A DNA stretch of 64,000 nt from UBA1952 sp965246905 (GCA_965246905.1 CBDFFZ010000020.1:1-64000), one strand, 5' to 3'. Shown: positions 31,975 to 41,225, counted from the first letter of the stretch. Program-made: numbers and translations. The notes: generated from the letters alone by a model not told the origin.

Positions 31975-32553
31975 ATGAACAGCGTAAAAATTGAAGGAAA
32001 AACCAGAAGCGAACATGGCAAAACAGCTACGCGCCATCTTCGTTCTGAAGGAGAAGTACCCTGTGTGATCTACGGCGGTGAAACCACTGTGCATTTCAGC
32101 GCGCCGATGCTGGCTTTCCGCCCGCTGGTGTACACACCGCAATTCCAGCTTGCTGAGATCACTGTAGAAGGGAAAATGTACCGCTGCATCCTTAAGGACA
32201 AGCAGTTTGATGTGATCACCGATGAGCTGAGCCACATTGATTTCTTAGAGCTTGTAGAAGACAAGAAAGTGGTGGCCAACCTGCCGCTGAAATTCACCGG
32301 TCAGCCCGCAGGCGTAAAAGCCGGCGGCCGTTTAGAGATCAAGATGAAGGCGCTGAAGGTGCGTACCATGCCCAAGTATCTTACAGAAGCCATTGAAGTG
32401 GATATCACTGCGCTTGGCCTGAATGAGAATATGCGCGTACAGGACGTGCCGGTTGAGAACATGGAAGTTATGAACTCCGCGCGTATCCCGGTTGCCTCGA
32501 TCGTAATGACCCGTGCCCTGAAGCAGGCGGAAAGCGAGGAAAAGAAGAAGTAA
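31975..32553 (+). CDS. rplY: 50S ribosomal protein L25/general stress protein Ctc
   Basis: The 192-aa protein is the long (TL5/Ctc) form. It has an N-terminal 5S-rRNA-binding beta barrel (GKTATRHLRSEGEVPCVIYG, ISHIDFLEL-like DELSHIDFLELVEDKK) and a C-terminal beta domain (LTEAIEVDITALGLNENMRV). A lysine/glutamate tail ends it. It binds 5S rRNA in the large subunit. It follows prs and is closed by a strong terminator. Confidence 0.95.
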   Translation: MNSVKIEGKTRSEHGKTATRHLRSEGEVPCVIYGGETTVHFSAPMLAFRPLVYTPQFQLAEITVEGKMYRCILKDKQFDVITDELSHIDFLELVEDKKVVANLPLKFTGQPAGVKAGGRLEIKMKALKVRTMPKYLTEAIEVDITALGLNENMRVQDVPVENMEVMNSARIPVASIVMTRALKQAESEEKKK

Positions 32554-32574
32554 TTTATCTGCTGAATTTTACAG

Positions 32575-32604
32575 AAGCCCTGCCGGTGACGGCGGGGCTT
32601 TTTT
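32575..32604 (+). terminator. Terminator after rplY
   Basis: AAGCCCTGCCG and CGGCGGGGCTT pair with a GTGA tetraloop, followed by TTTT. Confidence 0.85.
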
Positions 32605-32628
32605 GCGTCCCGGAAGGAATAGGATTTT

Positions 32629-32737
32629 GGGCGCGTGCCGGAAAACGGCACCGCGCTATCCGTTCCTATCTTTTTGCCGCTTCGCACAAAGGCCGACGAC
32701 TCAGCAAAAAGGATATCCACTACTATCGCTCACGCGG
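32629..32737 (-). repeat. Dispersed palindromic repeat, copy C
   Basis: It contains GCGCTATCCGTTCCTATC, a variable hairpin (TTTTTGCC... with CAGCAAAAA) and GGATATCCACTACTATC followed by GCTCACGCGGG. Both outer blocks are shared with copies A and B while the centre differs. Confidence 0.7.
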
Positions 32738-32884
32738 GCTCTGGGGAAGTCTTTTGGGCCTACGGCCCGATACCCTGTTATTGTGGGGTGCATCGCTACA
32801 AAGCTTTTGGCCCTATGGGCCACCTCCGTTGCGTAAGAAATAAGGCCGCAGCAAAACCGGATTGCAAGAGGTCAGACCCGTATA

Positions 32885-32925
32885 GACTTGGCAAGTGCCG
32901 AAGGAAACACTTGCCAAGTCGGTTA
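32885..32925 (+). repeat. Left inverted palindromic repeat of the HNH islet
   Basis: It opens GACTTGGCAAGTGCCGAAGG, then AAACACTTGCCAAGTCGGTTA. It is itself a hairpin (ACTTGGCAAGTG/CACTTGCCAAGT) and is repeated in opposite orientation at 34009-34050. Confidence 0.8.
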
Positions 32926-33101
32926 CAGGCTATCCACGGGATGGGACGTGCGCAGGCAGCTTGGGTCGTCAGAGGTTTACACGCGTCTGAGAAACGCGAC
33001 GCCTGTGCGTGCGAAGTCAGAGAGGCTATCGCCCAACTGCGGATCAATTTGCCGGTGAGTTACATTAACTTTAAGTTCTGTATCTCTCTCGACTTTATCT
33101 C

Positions 33102-33869
33102 ATGCCCACTTACAAAGAACTTCTTGAATCTCCGGAATGGCAAGAGAGGAGAGTGGAAATTCTGACCCGTGATAGGTTTCGTTGCCAGCAATGTTTTAAT
33201 GAAAAAGTTCTAGATGAATTAAAAATCGGGCTTCTTGAGCATAAACACGTGCATACTAGACAACTGCTCATTTACCTACCGGATGGTACAACTACTTCTG
33301 GTTGGTGTAATCGCGAGATGCATGATGCAATTCGAGAGAACAACATTATTGCATTTACTCAAGAAGAACAATTCATAAATATAGTGGGCAGACGTGGATT
33401 AAAGCCGGATGAGATGGAGGTTTATGTCACAATTCCCAATCGGAAGAGACAGGAATATGCTGAGAGGCTGGTAGCTCAATACTACAACAGCGGCTCGCAA
33501 CCAGGTGAATGTCCTGATACAAAACCAACCCATTTTATCAATATACTACCTGTTAATATAAGCAAATGGCGATTATTTAAAGGGTTGCATGTTCATCATC
33601 ACTATTATCAAGATGGGGCTTACCCTTGGGAGTATAACGATGACGCATTGATCACTCTCTGCATTCATTGTCACCATGCATTGCATAAAGAAAAGAAGGT
33701 GCCGCGTAAGGATGCAAATGGGAAAGACTATGCAACGCTAACACCCTGCACTCGGTGCGATGGGGCAGGTTGGTTTGAGCAATATCATCACGTTGAGCAA
33801 GGTATATGCTTTGAATGCAGAGGCGCTAAATACCGAGAGTTAATTGGCAAACCATTCAATAAATTATAG
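33102..33869 (+). CDS. HNH-endonuclease-like protein with zinc-binding motifs
   Basis: The 255-aa protein starts MPTYKELLESPEWQERRVEI and has an N-terminal Cys pair (RFRCQQCF). A central HNH-like block contains LHVHHHYYQDGAYPWEY and DALITLCIHCHHALH, and a C-terminal zinc ribbon has CTRCDGAGW and CFECRGAKY. HNH enzymes of this kind nick or cut DNA; the C-terminal CxxCxGxG pattern resembles DnaJ-type zinc fingers. Base composition is more AT-rich than the flanking rplY and dipeptidase genes. The gene is enclosed by inverted palindromic repeats, so horizontal acquisition is likely. No partner methylase or transposase is present, and function is inferred only from the motifs. Confidence 0.75.
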   Translation: MPTYKELLESPEWQERRVEILTRDRFRCQQCFNEKVLDELKIGLLEHKHVHTRQLLIYLPDGTTTSGWCNREMHDAIRENNIIAFTQEEQFINIVGRRGLKPDEMEVYVTIPNRKRQEYAERLVAQYYNSGSQPGECPDTKPTHFINILPVNISKWRLFKGLHVHHHYYQDGAYPWEYNDDALITLCIHCHHALHKEKKVPRKDANGKDYATLTPCTRCDGAGWFEQYHHVEQGICFECRGAKYRELIGKPFNKL

Positions 33870-34008
33870 ACAGTATGATATTAGTTGCTCACGATGTTCC
33901 AAACGCATGACAAATCGCTTTCTATTATTGCAGTCAAGCGGACATGCTACTGATGGTCTGCCATCTGTAATGACAGTCAGTTGGCCCAAAACCCGTCTAT
34001 CCAGCCAA

Positions 34009-34050
34009 TAACCGACTTGGCAAGTCTTTCCTTCGGGACTTGGCCAAGTC
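34009..34050 (-). repeat. Right inverted palindromic repeat of the HNH islet
   Basis: TAACCGACTTGGCAAGTCTT, then TCCTTCGGGACTTGGCCAAGTC, is the reverse complement of 32885-32925 with a few changes. The asymmetric CCGAAGGAAA loop and GGTTA end both invert, which shows true inversion rather than simple self-palindromy. Confidence 0.8.
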
Positions 34051-34232
34051 TACGCCTCCAATAACGGCTCAGGTCGGCTGCGCACGTCCCGAGCCTGCTG
34101 TTGAGCCTTGCAGCTTGCAGGAACAGCTTAATAGTAAAGAGCTGATGAACGGTGCCATCGCCACTTTAGCTCAATTAGTGTTCTACCTGCCCGGACAATA
34201 AAAATGACCTACCATAAATTTCCCTTTTCGCC

Positions 34233-34240
34233 TACTTTTG
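34233..34240 (+). promoter_or_regulatory. Promoter -7 box of the dipeptidase gene
   Basis: TACTTTTG matches TAnnTTTG, 22 bp before the ATG at 34263. Confidence 0.65.
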
Positions 34241-34262
34241 GCGCACTAAAAAACAAATACCT

Positions 34263-35633
34263 ATGCAGGCATGGCAAGATTACCAATCGCAAAATAAAGA
34301 CCGTTTCTTAGATGAACTGCTTGATTTGTTGCGCATTCCTTCCGTGAGCGCCGACAGTAAATACAAAGACGATGTGGCGCGCTGCGCGGATGCCGTGAAG
34401 GAAAGCCTGCTGAAGGCCGGTGCCGACAAGGCCGAGATCTGCCCCACCCCCGGTCACCCGATCGTTTACGGCGAGAAAATGGTGGATGCGTCGCTGCCTA
34501 CGGTGCTGGTTTACGGCCATTATGATGTACAGCCCGCCGACCCGTTAGAGCTCTGGACGAGCGGCCCGTTTGAGCCGGTTATTAAAGAAGGCCGCATTTA
34601 TGCCCGCGGCGCCTGCGATGATAAGGGGCAGATGTTTATGCATGTGAAAGCGCTGGAAGTTATGGCAAAGACGGACTCGCTGCCCTGCAATATCAAGTTC
34701 ATGATCGAAGGCGAGGAGGAAGTAGGCTCCAGCAACCTCGGTAAATTTTTGGAGGATAATAAGGAAAAGCTGAAGGCGGATATCGTGCTGGTGAGCGATA
34801 CCTCGATGATCTCTATGGAGCACCCAAGCATCGAGAGCGGCCTGCGCGGGCTTGCCTATATGGAAGTAGAAGTAACCGGCCCCAACCGCGACCTGCACAG
34901 TGGCGTGTACGGCGGCGCGGTTGCCAACCCGATCAATACGCTCTGCAAGATGATTGCATCACTGCATGATGACAATAATCACATCACGATTCCCGGCTTT
35001 TATGATAAGGTGCAGGAACTGACGGATGTAGAGAAAAAGTCGCTGAACGCTGCGCCCTTCAACCAGAAAGAATACAATGAAGAGCTGGGCATCGGCGAGG
35101 AATGGGGCGAGAAAAGCTACAGTAATTTAGAGCGCACCGGCACACGGCCAACGCTGGATGTAAATGGCATCTGGGGCGGCTATACAGGCGAGGGCGCCAA
35201 GACGGTATTACCTTCCAAGGCATCGGCCAAGATCTCTATGAGGCTGGTGCCGCATCAGGTTTCGGATGAGATCTCGGATATGTTTACAAAGCATTTTGAA
35301 AGCATTGCGCCGAAAGGTGTGCAGGTGAAGGTAACAGCTCACCATGGCGGCGAGCCTGTGGTTACGCCTACGGATTCCGTAGCTTACAAGGCGGCGGCGA
35401 AGGCCATACAAACCACGTTTGGAAAGGATCCGATCCCTACGCGCGGGGGCGGCTCTATCCCGATCGTTGCGCTGTTTGAAAAGACTTTAGGATTGAAAAC
35501 CGTGTTGCTTGGCTTCGGGCTGGATAATGATAATATCCATTCGCCGAATGAAAAGTATGATGTGGCCAACTATTATAAGGGCATCGAGACGATCCCTTAT
35601 TTTCATAAGTATTTTGCGGAGATGAGCAAGTGA
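34263..35633 (+). CDS. M20 family dipeptidase
   Basis: The 456-aa metallopeptidase has VYGHYDVQPADP (metal His and catalytic Asp), ARGACDDKGQMFMHVKA, IEGEEEVGSSN (catalytic Glu), VSDTSM and DLHSGVYGG with the bridging His. Pattern and size match the cytosolic carnosinase/CNDP2-like branch, which cleaves dipeptides. It is monocistronic with its own -7 box. Confidence 0.94.
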   Translation: MQAWQDYQSQNKDRFLDELLDLLRIPSVSADSKYKDDVARCADAVKESLLKAGADKAEICPTPGHPIVYGEKMVDASLPTVLVYGHYDVQPADPLELWTSGPFEPVIKEGRIYARGACDDKGQMFMHVKALEVMAKTDSLPCNIKFMIEGEEEVGSSNLGKFLEDNKEKLKADIVLVSDTSMISMEHPSIESGLRGLAYMEVEVTGPNRDLHSGVYGGAVANPINTLCKMIASLHDDNNHITIPGFYDKVQELTDVEKKSLNAAPFNQKEYNEELGIGEEWGEKSYSNLERTGTRPTLDVNGIWGGYTGEGAKTVLPSKASAKISMRLVPHQVSDEISDMFTKHFESIAPKGVQVKVTAHHGGEPVVTPTDSVAYKAAAKAIQTTFGKDPIPTRGGGSIPIVALFEKTLGLKTVLLGFGLDNDNIHSPNEKYDVANYYKGIETIPYFHKYFAEMSK

Positions 35634-35708
35634 TTTTGTATGCGATAATGAACCGTCGTGGCGTAAAGCTGCGGCGGTTTATTACTGGTATCCGCACCGT
35701 AAAATTCG

Positions 35709-35716
35709 TATTTTTG
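35709..35716 (+). promoter_or_regulatory. Promoter -7 box of the toxin-antitoxin pair
   Basis: TATTTTTG matches TAnnTTTG, 18 bp before the antitoxin ATG at 35735. Confidence 0.6.
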
Positions 35717-35734
35717 GAATAGAAGCTATAAATA

Positions 35735-35965
35735 ATGGAAACAGTAATTAAAGTAAGTATTTCAGAATTGACTGATGGTTTTTTAGACAAGATCCGGTCT
35801 TTTATAGGCAGTGAAGAAGGTTACGAAATTGAAGTCCATTTGAAAAATGCAAACAGCGTCTTCTATCAAAAGCTGGACGCATCCATTCAGCAAGCAGCCG
35901 AAGGAAAGGTGATCCGTTTTACGCCGGATGAGCTGGATGCATATACAAAGCTCAACACCAGATGA
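35735..35965 (+). CDS. Antitoxin-like protein paired with YoeB-type toxin
   Basis: The 76-aa acidic protein begins METVIKVSISELTDGFLDKI and has the C-terminal helix SVFYQKLDASIQQAAEGKVI leading into RFTPDELDAY. It lacks an obvious Phd/YefM DNA-binding fold, so it may be a different antitoxin class that only shares the job of neutralising the toxin. Its stop overlaps the toxin start by 4 bp (ATGA), the normal coupling in such operons. Confidence 0.75.
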   Translation: METVIKVSISELTDGFLDKIRSFIGSEEGYEIEVHLKNANSVFYQKLDASIQQAAEGKVIRFTPDELDAYTKLNTR

Positions 35966-36222
35966 GGAATATTGCCTTTACAGCGCTTGCATTCAATGAG
36001 TACAATGATTGGTTGCCTCAAGCTGATATCATGAAGAAGATCCGGGCGCTTATCCGGGATGTTTGCAATGATCCATTCAAAGGAATCGGGAAGCCGGAAC
36101 CCCTGAAAGGAAATTATTCCGGCTATTGGTCGCGCCGTATTACGGATGAGCACCGACTCATTTATTCGGTTAGCCGTGAGGAGATATTGATACATAGCCT
36201 TAAAGGACATTACAGCAAATAA
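35962..36222 (+). CDS. Txe/YoeB family mRNA interferase toxin
   Basis: The 86-aa RelE-fold toxin has GKPEPLKGNYSGYWSRRI, then TDEHRLIYSV, and the C-terminal LKGHYSK. These contain the catalytic Glu, Arg and terminal His-Tyr of YoeB. Such toxins cut mRNA at the ribosomal A site. It is complete and overlaps its antitoxin gene by 4 bp. Confidence 0.92.
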   Translation: MRNIAFTALAFNEYNDWLPQADIMKKIRALIRDVCNDPFKGIGKPEPLKGNYSGYWSRRITDEHRLIYSVSREEILIHSLKGHYSK

Positions 36223-36262
36223 TACTGTCCTGATAAAGTGTGTTGTTCTAATATTTGCTGCT

Positions 36263-37786
36263 TTAGGTATTCGGTTCTATACGCTTCTCAAAAAACCCAT
36301 CCAGAAACCACACTGGCAAGCCCGCTGCCAGTGCAAACCACGCAGCCTCGCAGCGCAGCACTACAACGGAGGTAAGCACCGTGAACACAAAATTTGCCCC
36401 CCAGAAGCACAACCACATAATAACCAGCAAAAACTCATTATGCTGCGTAGCTGCCAAGCGCTTTTTCCGCATTCTTAAAAGGTAAAGTAGTGGTGCAAAC
36501 ACGCAAAGCATTACTGCAACAACATGTAGCGAAGGATACCAGCGGGTGATGCGGGCCTTCAGTTTTGGATTGTGATACGGATCAGGCGCAGCATCGTGCA
36601 GCTTAAAATAATCCACCGTTTCGGTAAACCAGTTGTCGCGGTTGGCATTATACTCTTCCAGCATTTCGCGCTGTGGATACAGATAGCGCAGTATATTACC
36701 CCAAACATATACTTTTAAATATGCCGCAGGATGCTGCAGGATCAGCTGCTGCCCGTATTTCGCAAATGAAATGGATACCCTATACCAGGCATCCCGCTCC
36801 GAAATATGATTTGCCCTGCGGTAATGATCCGCATACTCGAGCAGCGGCGAATGCGCATTCCACATAAACGTAACACCGATGATGCCTGCATGCACTTTCG
36901 CCCAGTCATAATCTGCCAGCGAATCCTGGTAAATATTTACATACCGGTCTATTGCGCGCAACTCCGAGTCTTCGAAATCTGTGGGTTCCACTTTCACTTT
37001 ATCGTGTATATAGAGCGCATTATTCGCTATTTGCCAGCCACTGAAGCCGGAAAAAACATCAGCGCCGGTTGCCTGTTCAGTACCCTTTTTTATCAGGAAA
37101 TACATCCCGCCGATCATAAGCATTGTAACTAAAATGCCTGTAAGGCGGAAGCGCCCTTTTGCATTGCAGGCAAGCAGGAATGTAAGGCAGGAAATCAGCG
37201 GGTAATACAGTGCATTGTACCGCACGATAAAGGCAGCAGCAAGCAGCAGCAAGTGCAGTGCAAGCACTAACCTGCCGGGCCGCATAAACAGCCAGAGCAG
37301 CAGCGCAAACCAGCTGAGTGTAAGCGCCGAGAAAAGCGCATCGCTGCCAATCTGGTTGGCCAGCATTAAAAAAAGCGGATTAAAGGCAAGGCCGGTAAAG
37401 CAAAGCATCCTGAGAAAACGTGAATGGAACCCAAGCAGGTAATCAATGCTGAAAAAGAGCAGCAGGGAAGCTATGACAAGCAGTACATATTGCACCCATA
37501 CCACCAAAAGAGGTGAGCTTGACAAGAAATGCAGCCCGCGCAGAAACCATGCATACCCGGCAGGACGGTAATACACATTCAAGCCCTGGTGCGCCGCTGT
37601 AACATAAGTATAAGAATCAGCAAAAAAATCGGGGTAAGGATAGACATGCTTACAATACCCGAAGAGCAGCGCATTCAGGATAATTGCAACCAGCACCAAC
37701 AATCTGTTATGCTTTAAACAGTAGGCCCAAAAAGTGCTGCCTGCTTTAGTCTTATTTATTTCTGAGCCGTGTACGGGCAGGTGCAT
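36263..37786 (-). CDS. Multi-pass membrane protein, possible GT-C-type glycosyltransferase
   Basis: The 507-aa protein has about ten membrane spans. It has an acidic pair after the first one (FFADSYTYV) and a following YYRPAGYAWFLRGL, as in GT39/ArnT/PMT-like enzymes that use lipid-linked sugars. A 150-residue soluble segment (about 250-400) follows the spans. The family assignment is tentative: the catalytic DD/DE motif is not exact. It is single and convergent with the YoeB pair. Confidence 0.6.
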   Translation of the reverse strand: MHLPVHGSEINKTKAGSTFWAYCLKHNRLLVLVAIILNALLFGYCKHVYPYPDFFADSYTYVTAAHQGLNVYYRPAGYAWFLRGLHFLSSSPLLVVWVQYVLLVIASLLLFFSIDYLLGFHSRFLRMLCFTGLAFNPLFLMLANQIGSDALFSALTLSWFALLLWLFMRPGRLVLALHLLLLAAAFIVRYNALYYPLISCLTFLLACNAKGRFRLTGILVTMLMIGGMYFLIKKGTEQATGADVFSGFSGWQIANNALYIHDKVKVEPTDFEDSELRAIDRYVNIYQDSLADYDWAKVHAGIIGVTFMWNAHSPLLEYADHYRRANHISERDAWYRVSISFAKYGQQLILQHPAAYLKVYVWGNILRYLYPQREMLEEYNANRDNWFTETVDYFKLHDAAPDPYHNPKLKARITRWYPSLHVVAVMLCVFAPLLYLLRMRKKRLAATQHNEFLLVIMWLCFWGANFVFTVLTSVVVLRCEAAWFALAAGLPVWFLDGFFEKRIEPNT

Positions 37787-37963
37787 TTATGAATGATTTG
37801 ATCTGCAGGAAGCAATAGAGCCTACATCAGTATTGAATTTGTACAGGCTTCCATCAACTCGAATGAGCACCGGCTTCCGGACGCTAAATTAATATTCAGC
37901 GGGCAAGCGGAAGCGCTATTTTTAACACACATTGTTCAACGACGCGAGTAATTTGCAGTGCTT

Positions 37964-38446
37964 ATGAAATGGATTCTCCTGCTGATGATTGGAGTGCTTG
38001 CTGGTTTTGCGGCACCCGCTCAAAATATACCTGCATACACTGCCGATAAGCTCGTGAGGCGCATTGCTAATAAAGACACTACTTATATCATCAATTTCTG
38101 GGCAAGCTGGTGTGGGCCGTGCGTAAAAGAGCTGCCTCAATTCGATAAGCTGCAGGCAACATATTCAGGCAAGCCGGTAAAGGTGCTGCTTGCTTCCTTC
38201 GATTTTAAAGATGCTTATCCTGAAAAGCTCAAAACCTACGTACAGCGCAAAGGCATCACCCCGGAAGTGATCTGGTGGAGCGAAACGAACGCCAATGAAT
38301 TCATCCCGAAGATAGATACGAACTGGAGCGGCGGACTGCCCGCAACCCTGATCGTAAATGCCCGGACCAAATACCATACATTTATTGAGCGGCCTGTAAC
38401 GAGCGACGAGATTGAGCGGATGGTGGCCGAGGCAGCCAAACACTAA
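37964..38446 (+). CDS. TlpA-like thioredoxin-family protein
   Basis: The 160-aa secreted thioredoxin-fold protein has a signal peptide (ILLLMIGVLAGFAAPAQ), the redox motif INFWASWCGPCVKELPQF and the cis-Pro segment SGGLPATLIVN. It probably reduces or transfers disulfides in the periplasm. The frame opens at a GTG at 37958, but the ATG at 37964 is the likelier start. Confidence 0.9.
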   Translation: MKWILLLMIGVLAGFAAPAQNIPAYTADKLVRRIANKDTTYIINFWASWCGPCVKELPQFDKLQATYSGKPVKVLLASFDFKDAYPEKLKTYVQRKGITPEVIWWSETNANEFIPKIDTNWSGGLPATLIVNARTKYHTFIERPVTSDEIERMVAEAAKH

Positions 38447-38512
38447 CCAATCAATCATCCAATCAACTACCGCAAGCCATACAAAAAATTTCAGTCATTC
38501 CTTGATGAGGAA

Positions 38513-40633
38513 ATGCTGGAGCCGGCACTTAGCTGGGGGCTGCGCATGGCGCTGGCACTGGCCGTACCCATTATCTGGGGCATTCAAACGGGGCACGCCG
38601 GGCAGGGTGAATGGATTGCGCTGACGGCAGAATGCATTTGCTGGGTAGCGCTGAAAGGCACATACGGGCAGCGGCTGCGGGTACTAGCCGGCGGCATATT
38701 CCTCGCCCTGTGCTTCGCGGTGCTGGGCAATATCACCGGCGGAAACATCCTGCTCAGCGTCGGCGCAATGCTGGTAGTGGCTTTCCTTGCAGGACTATTC
38801 AAAAATCTTGGTGATCGTGGCAGCGGGCTTTCCATCTGCGTGTACCTCATGTTCCTGCTCAATAATGCACATCCCGTTTACGGGCATGCGCTGCTGGAGC
38901 GTTGCAGCTGGATACTTGCCGGGGGCGTATGGAACGCAGTGCTCGGCATCGCCGCTTTCATTCTGCTGCCTGCCCAGCAGCCTTACCGCCGCACAATTGC
39001 ACTCATCTGGCGTGCCAATGCTATCCTTCTGGAAAGCATAGGCAGAGGATGGGATGGCAGGAATATACGCAGTAACCAACGGCAGATCTATCTGAATGAA
39101 AAAGCCGTGCGCACGGCTATAGATCAGTCATTTCTTTTTCATGAAGAGATGGCGCACCAGCTTAAGCGCGAGCAGGACCCACAGGAGTATGAGCTGGCAC
39201 AAGTGCGCAAAGCGGCTGCGCTGGTAGCCACCCATGCAAGCGCCATCAACGATGAGCTGGAAAGCCTGCGCCTGCAGCAGCTTGAAGATGCATTAAGGCT
39301 GAAGCTTTTTGAGGTTATCAAATCTCTATCGCAAACGGCCGGCCGCATGGCGGTATTTGTACTTTCACGCCGCAGCGAGGAAGAGCTGCTGGTGCGCAAC
39401 CGGTTGCAAAACCTGGCTAATGCCCTTGAAGTATTAAGGGATCATAAAGGAGCTGTTCCCTTAGAGATATCCGTAGTGATACGCCGTACCCTACAGCTTA
39501 CAGAGCGCGCAGTAAAATTGATCGAACGGTCGGTCGAGCGGGTGCAGGGTGTAGATGAGGCGCTTGCCTTCCGCTCTTATTCGGTGATCAAAACCCTGCT
39601 TATCCTGCACCCGCGGCACTGGCTGCGCAATGTGCGGCTATTGTTCAACATAAATACGCTTACAGCACGCTACGCCATACGCACGGCCATCGCTGCAGGG
39701 GCGGCCATGGCTATCTGGAAATGGTTTGATATCGATCATGGCTACTGGATCGCCTTCACGGTGATCATCGTATTACAGCCTTATTTTGGAGCCACTTTTA
39801 AAAAAGCGATTGATCGCATTATCGGTACCGTACTCGGCGGCCTTGCAGGCGGATTTTTCTTAATGTTGCCTGCGGGCTTGCACTTAAAGGAGATCCTGCT
39901 TTTTATAAGCGCTGCCGCAATGATGTATTTCTTTCGTAGCCGCTATGCTATTGCTTCTTTTTTCATCACCCTGAATCTTGTACTGCTCTTCTCGGTATCG
40001 GAAGAGCTGAACCCGCACCTGCTCATTACCCGCGCCGCTGCAACGCTGGGCGGCGCCCTGATTGCCGTAATTGCAGGCTACGCGTTATTGCCCGCGTGGG
40101 ATAAAAAATATCTTCCCCGCCACCTCGCTGCTGCGTTGCATAAAAACTACGATTACTTCATTGCCACCTTTACCTCGCCGCAGGTAAGCACCGTATGGAC
40201 GCGCTACAAGCGGCAGGCAGAAACGGAGAATAGCAATGCGTTCGATTCCTTTAGCCGCTATATGCAGGAGCCGCATACAGACCGGAAATCGCACAGCGTA
40301 TACTACCAGTTTATCACGCATATCGTACACATCACGCGCGAGCTCAATAATATTCATTTAGAGCAGGAAGGTAAAGAAGAGACCGATCGAAGAAGCCATG
40401 CCACGCCGGAACAGATGGCATTGATCCGGGAAAGTCTTGCATTGTTTAATGAAGTGGTGGCGAGCGTGCCGGAGCTCTACCGGAAAGAAGCAATAGAGCG
40501 GCTGGATGCCTTTCGGGCAGAACATACTACCTTCCGGCTTACGGCACCGCAGGTTGTTTATTTAGAGAAGATGAATGCAGACCTGAAGGCATTAGGCCGG
40601 AACCTTGATGGGATATTGCATCAGAACAGCTAA
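38513..40633 (+). CDS. FUSC family membrane transporter (YccS/AaeB-like)
   Basis: The 706-aa protein has two six-span membrane blocks (about residues 8-150 and 375-525) separated by a helical cytoplasmic part rich in Arg/Glu. The second block contains the FUSC-type ARYAIRTAIAAGAAMAIWKW, then DHGYWIAFTVIIVLQPYFGA. Relatives export aromatic acids or other compounds. The frame stays open upstream back to the thioredoxin stop but offers no ATG/GTG/TTG, so 38513 is used. The first span starts only six residues in. Confidence 0.88.
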   Translation: MLEPALSWGLRMALALAVPIIWGIQTGHAGQGEWIALTAECICWVALKGTYGQRLRVLAGGIFLALCFAVLGNITGGNILLSVGAMLVVAFLAGLFKNLGDRGSGLSICVYLMFLLNNAHPVYGHALLERCSWILAGGVWNAVLGIAAFILLPAQQPYRRTIALIWRANAILLESIGRGWDGRNIRSNQRQIYLNEKAVRTAIDQSFLFHEEMAHQLKREQDPQEYELAQVRKAAALVATHASAINDELESLRLQQLEDALRLKLFEVIKSLSQTAGRMAVFVLSRRSEEELLVRNRLQNLANALEVLRDHKGAVPLEISVVIRRTLQLTERAVKLIERSVERVQGVDEALAFRSYSVIKTLLILHPRHWLRNVRLLFNINTLTARYAIRTAIAAGAAMAIWKWFDIDHGYWIAFTVIIVLQPYFGATFKKAIDRIIGTVLGGLAGGFFLMLPAGLHLKEILLFISAAAMMYFFRSRYAIASFFITLNLVLLFSVSEELNPHLLITRAAATLGGALIAVIAGYALLPAWDKKYLPRHLAAALHKNYDYFIATFTSPQVSTVWTRYKRQAETENSNAFDSFSRYMQEPHTDRKSHSVYYQFITHIVHITRELNNIHLEQEGKEETDRRSHATPEQMALIRESLALFNEVVASVPELYRKEAIERLDAFRAEHTTFRLTAPQVVYLEKMNADLKALGRNLDGILHQNS

Positions 40634-40661
40634 CGACGCCGGCTTATAGCCTGCGGCATTA

Positions 40662-41225
40662 TCACGACAGCCGCTCAATGCTACCTTCATTATAGCCTGG
40701 ATTAGGCACGCCATTTACATCGATAGCGGGCTGTGGCATCTCCATAAAGTGCCGCTGCTCGATGGCATCTATGGCGGCTTTGCGGGCAAGATGCTGGCCT
40801 ACGAGGCTTTTAATATGCTTGCCGGCAAGGTTTAGAATAGCATTTTTCTGGCGGATGCGGCCAAGCGTGCGGGCAAGGAAAATAAATAAGAGCCCGGTAA
40901 TTGCAATAATTCCATAAAAGGACCATTGCAGCATTTGTATATTATTGATGCCAAGCACTTTTGAATATTCAACATTGCGCAGTTGAAAAAGAAGATAGAA
41001 TGGATACAATTTATTAAGGAAAATGGCAAATGCAATACAGCCAAGCGCGGCGAGCCAGCAAAGCAGCTCGCTGAAAATAATAAGCCCTTTACTTGCCAGC
41101 CTTTGCGCAGCGGGCTTGCGCAGGGAAATGCCCAATGGATCAAATATTTCGATCTGGGTACTGATAAGCCGCTTCTCTTCACGGAACTCATTGAGCAGAT
41201 CTTCCTGCAGCTTAGTGGTGGACAT
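40662..41225 (-). CDS. Two-span membrane protein of unknown function
   Basis: The 187-aa protein begins MSTTKLQEDLLNEFREEKRL, an amphipathic helix. It has two membrane spans (about residues 48-70 and 97-118) and a basic cytoplasmic tail ending GYNEGSIERLS. No domain is recognised. The ATG at 41225 is chosen over 41267 because the upstream residues are not family-like. It is convergent with the FUSC gene. Confidence 0.6.
   Translation of the reverse strand: MSTTKLQEDLLNEFREEKRLISTQIEIFDPLGISLRKPAAQRLASKGLIIFSELLCWLAALGCIAFAIFLNKLYPFYLLFQLRNVEYSKVLGINNIQMLQWSFYGIIAITGLLFIFLARTLGRIRQKNAILNLAGKHIKSLVGQHLARKAAIDAIEQRHFMEMPQPAIDVNGVPNPGYNEGSIERLS

Larger units (their letters stand above)
32605..33101. 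other. Gene-free region carrying repeat copy C and the left islet palindrome
   Basis: The 497-bp gap has no supportable gene. It contains repeat copy C (32629-32737) and the palindrome at 32885-32925 that opens the HNH islet. A GGGACGTGCGCAG motif at 32943-32955 recurs inverted at 34078-34090. Confidence 0.65.
33870..34262. other. Non-coding region after the HNH gene
   Basis: This 393-bp gap contains the right palindromic repeat (34009-34050), the inverted GGGACGTGCGCAG-type motif at 34078-34090 and the dipeptidase promoter. A minus-strand frame is open from about 34048 to 33864 but has no ATG, so I do not call it. Confidence 0.6.

Noticed and set aside
33864..34048. Minus-strand open frame with peptide-like sequence (CPLDCNNRKRFVMRLEH) beside the HNH gene
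   Set aside because: No ATG start, it runs into the palindromic repeat, and no family is recognised. It could be a remnant.
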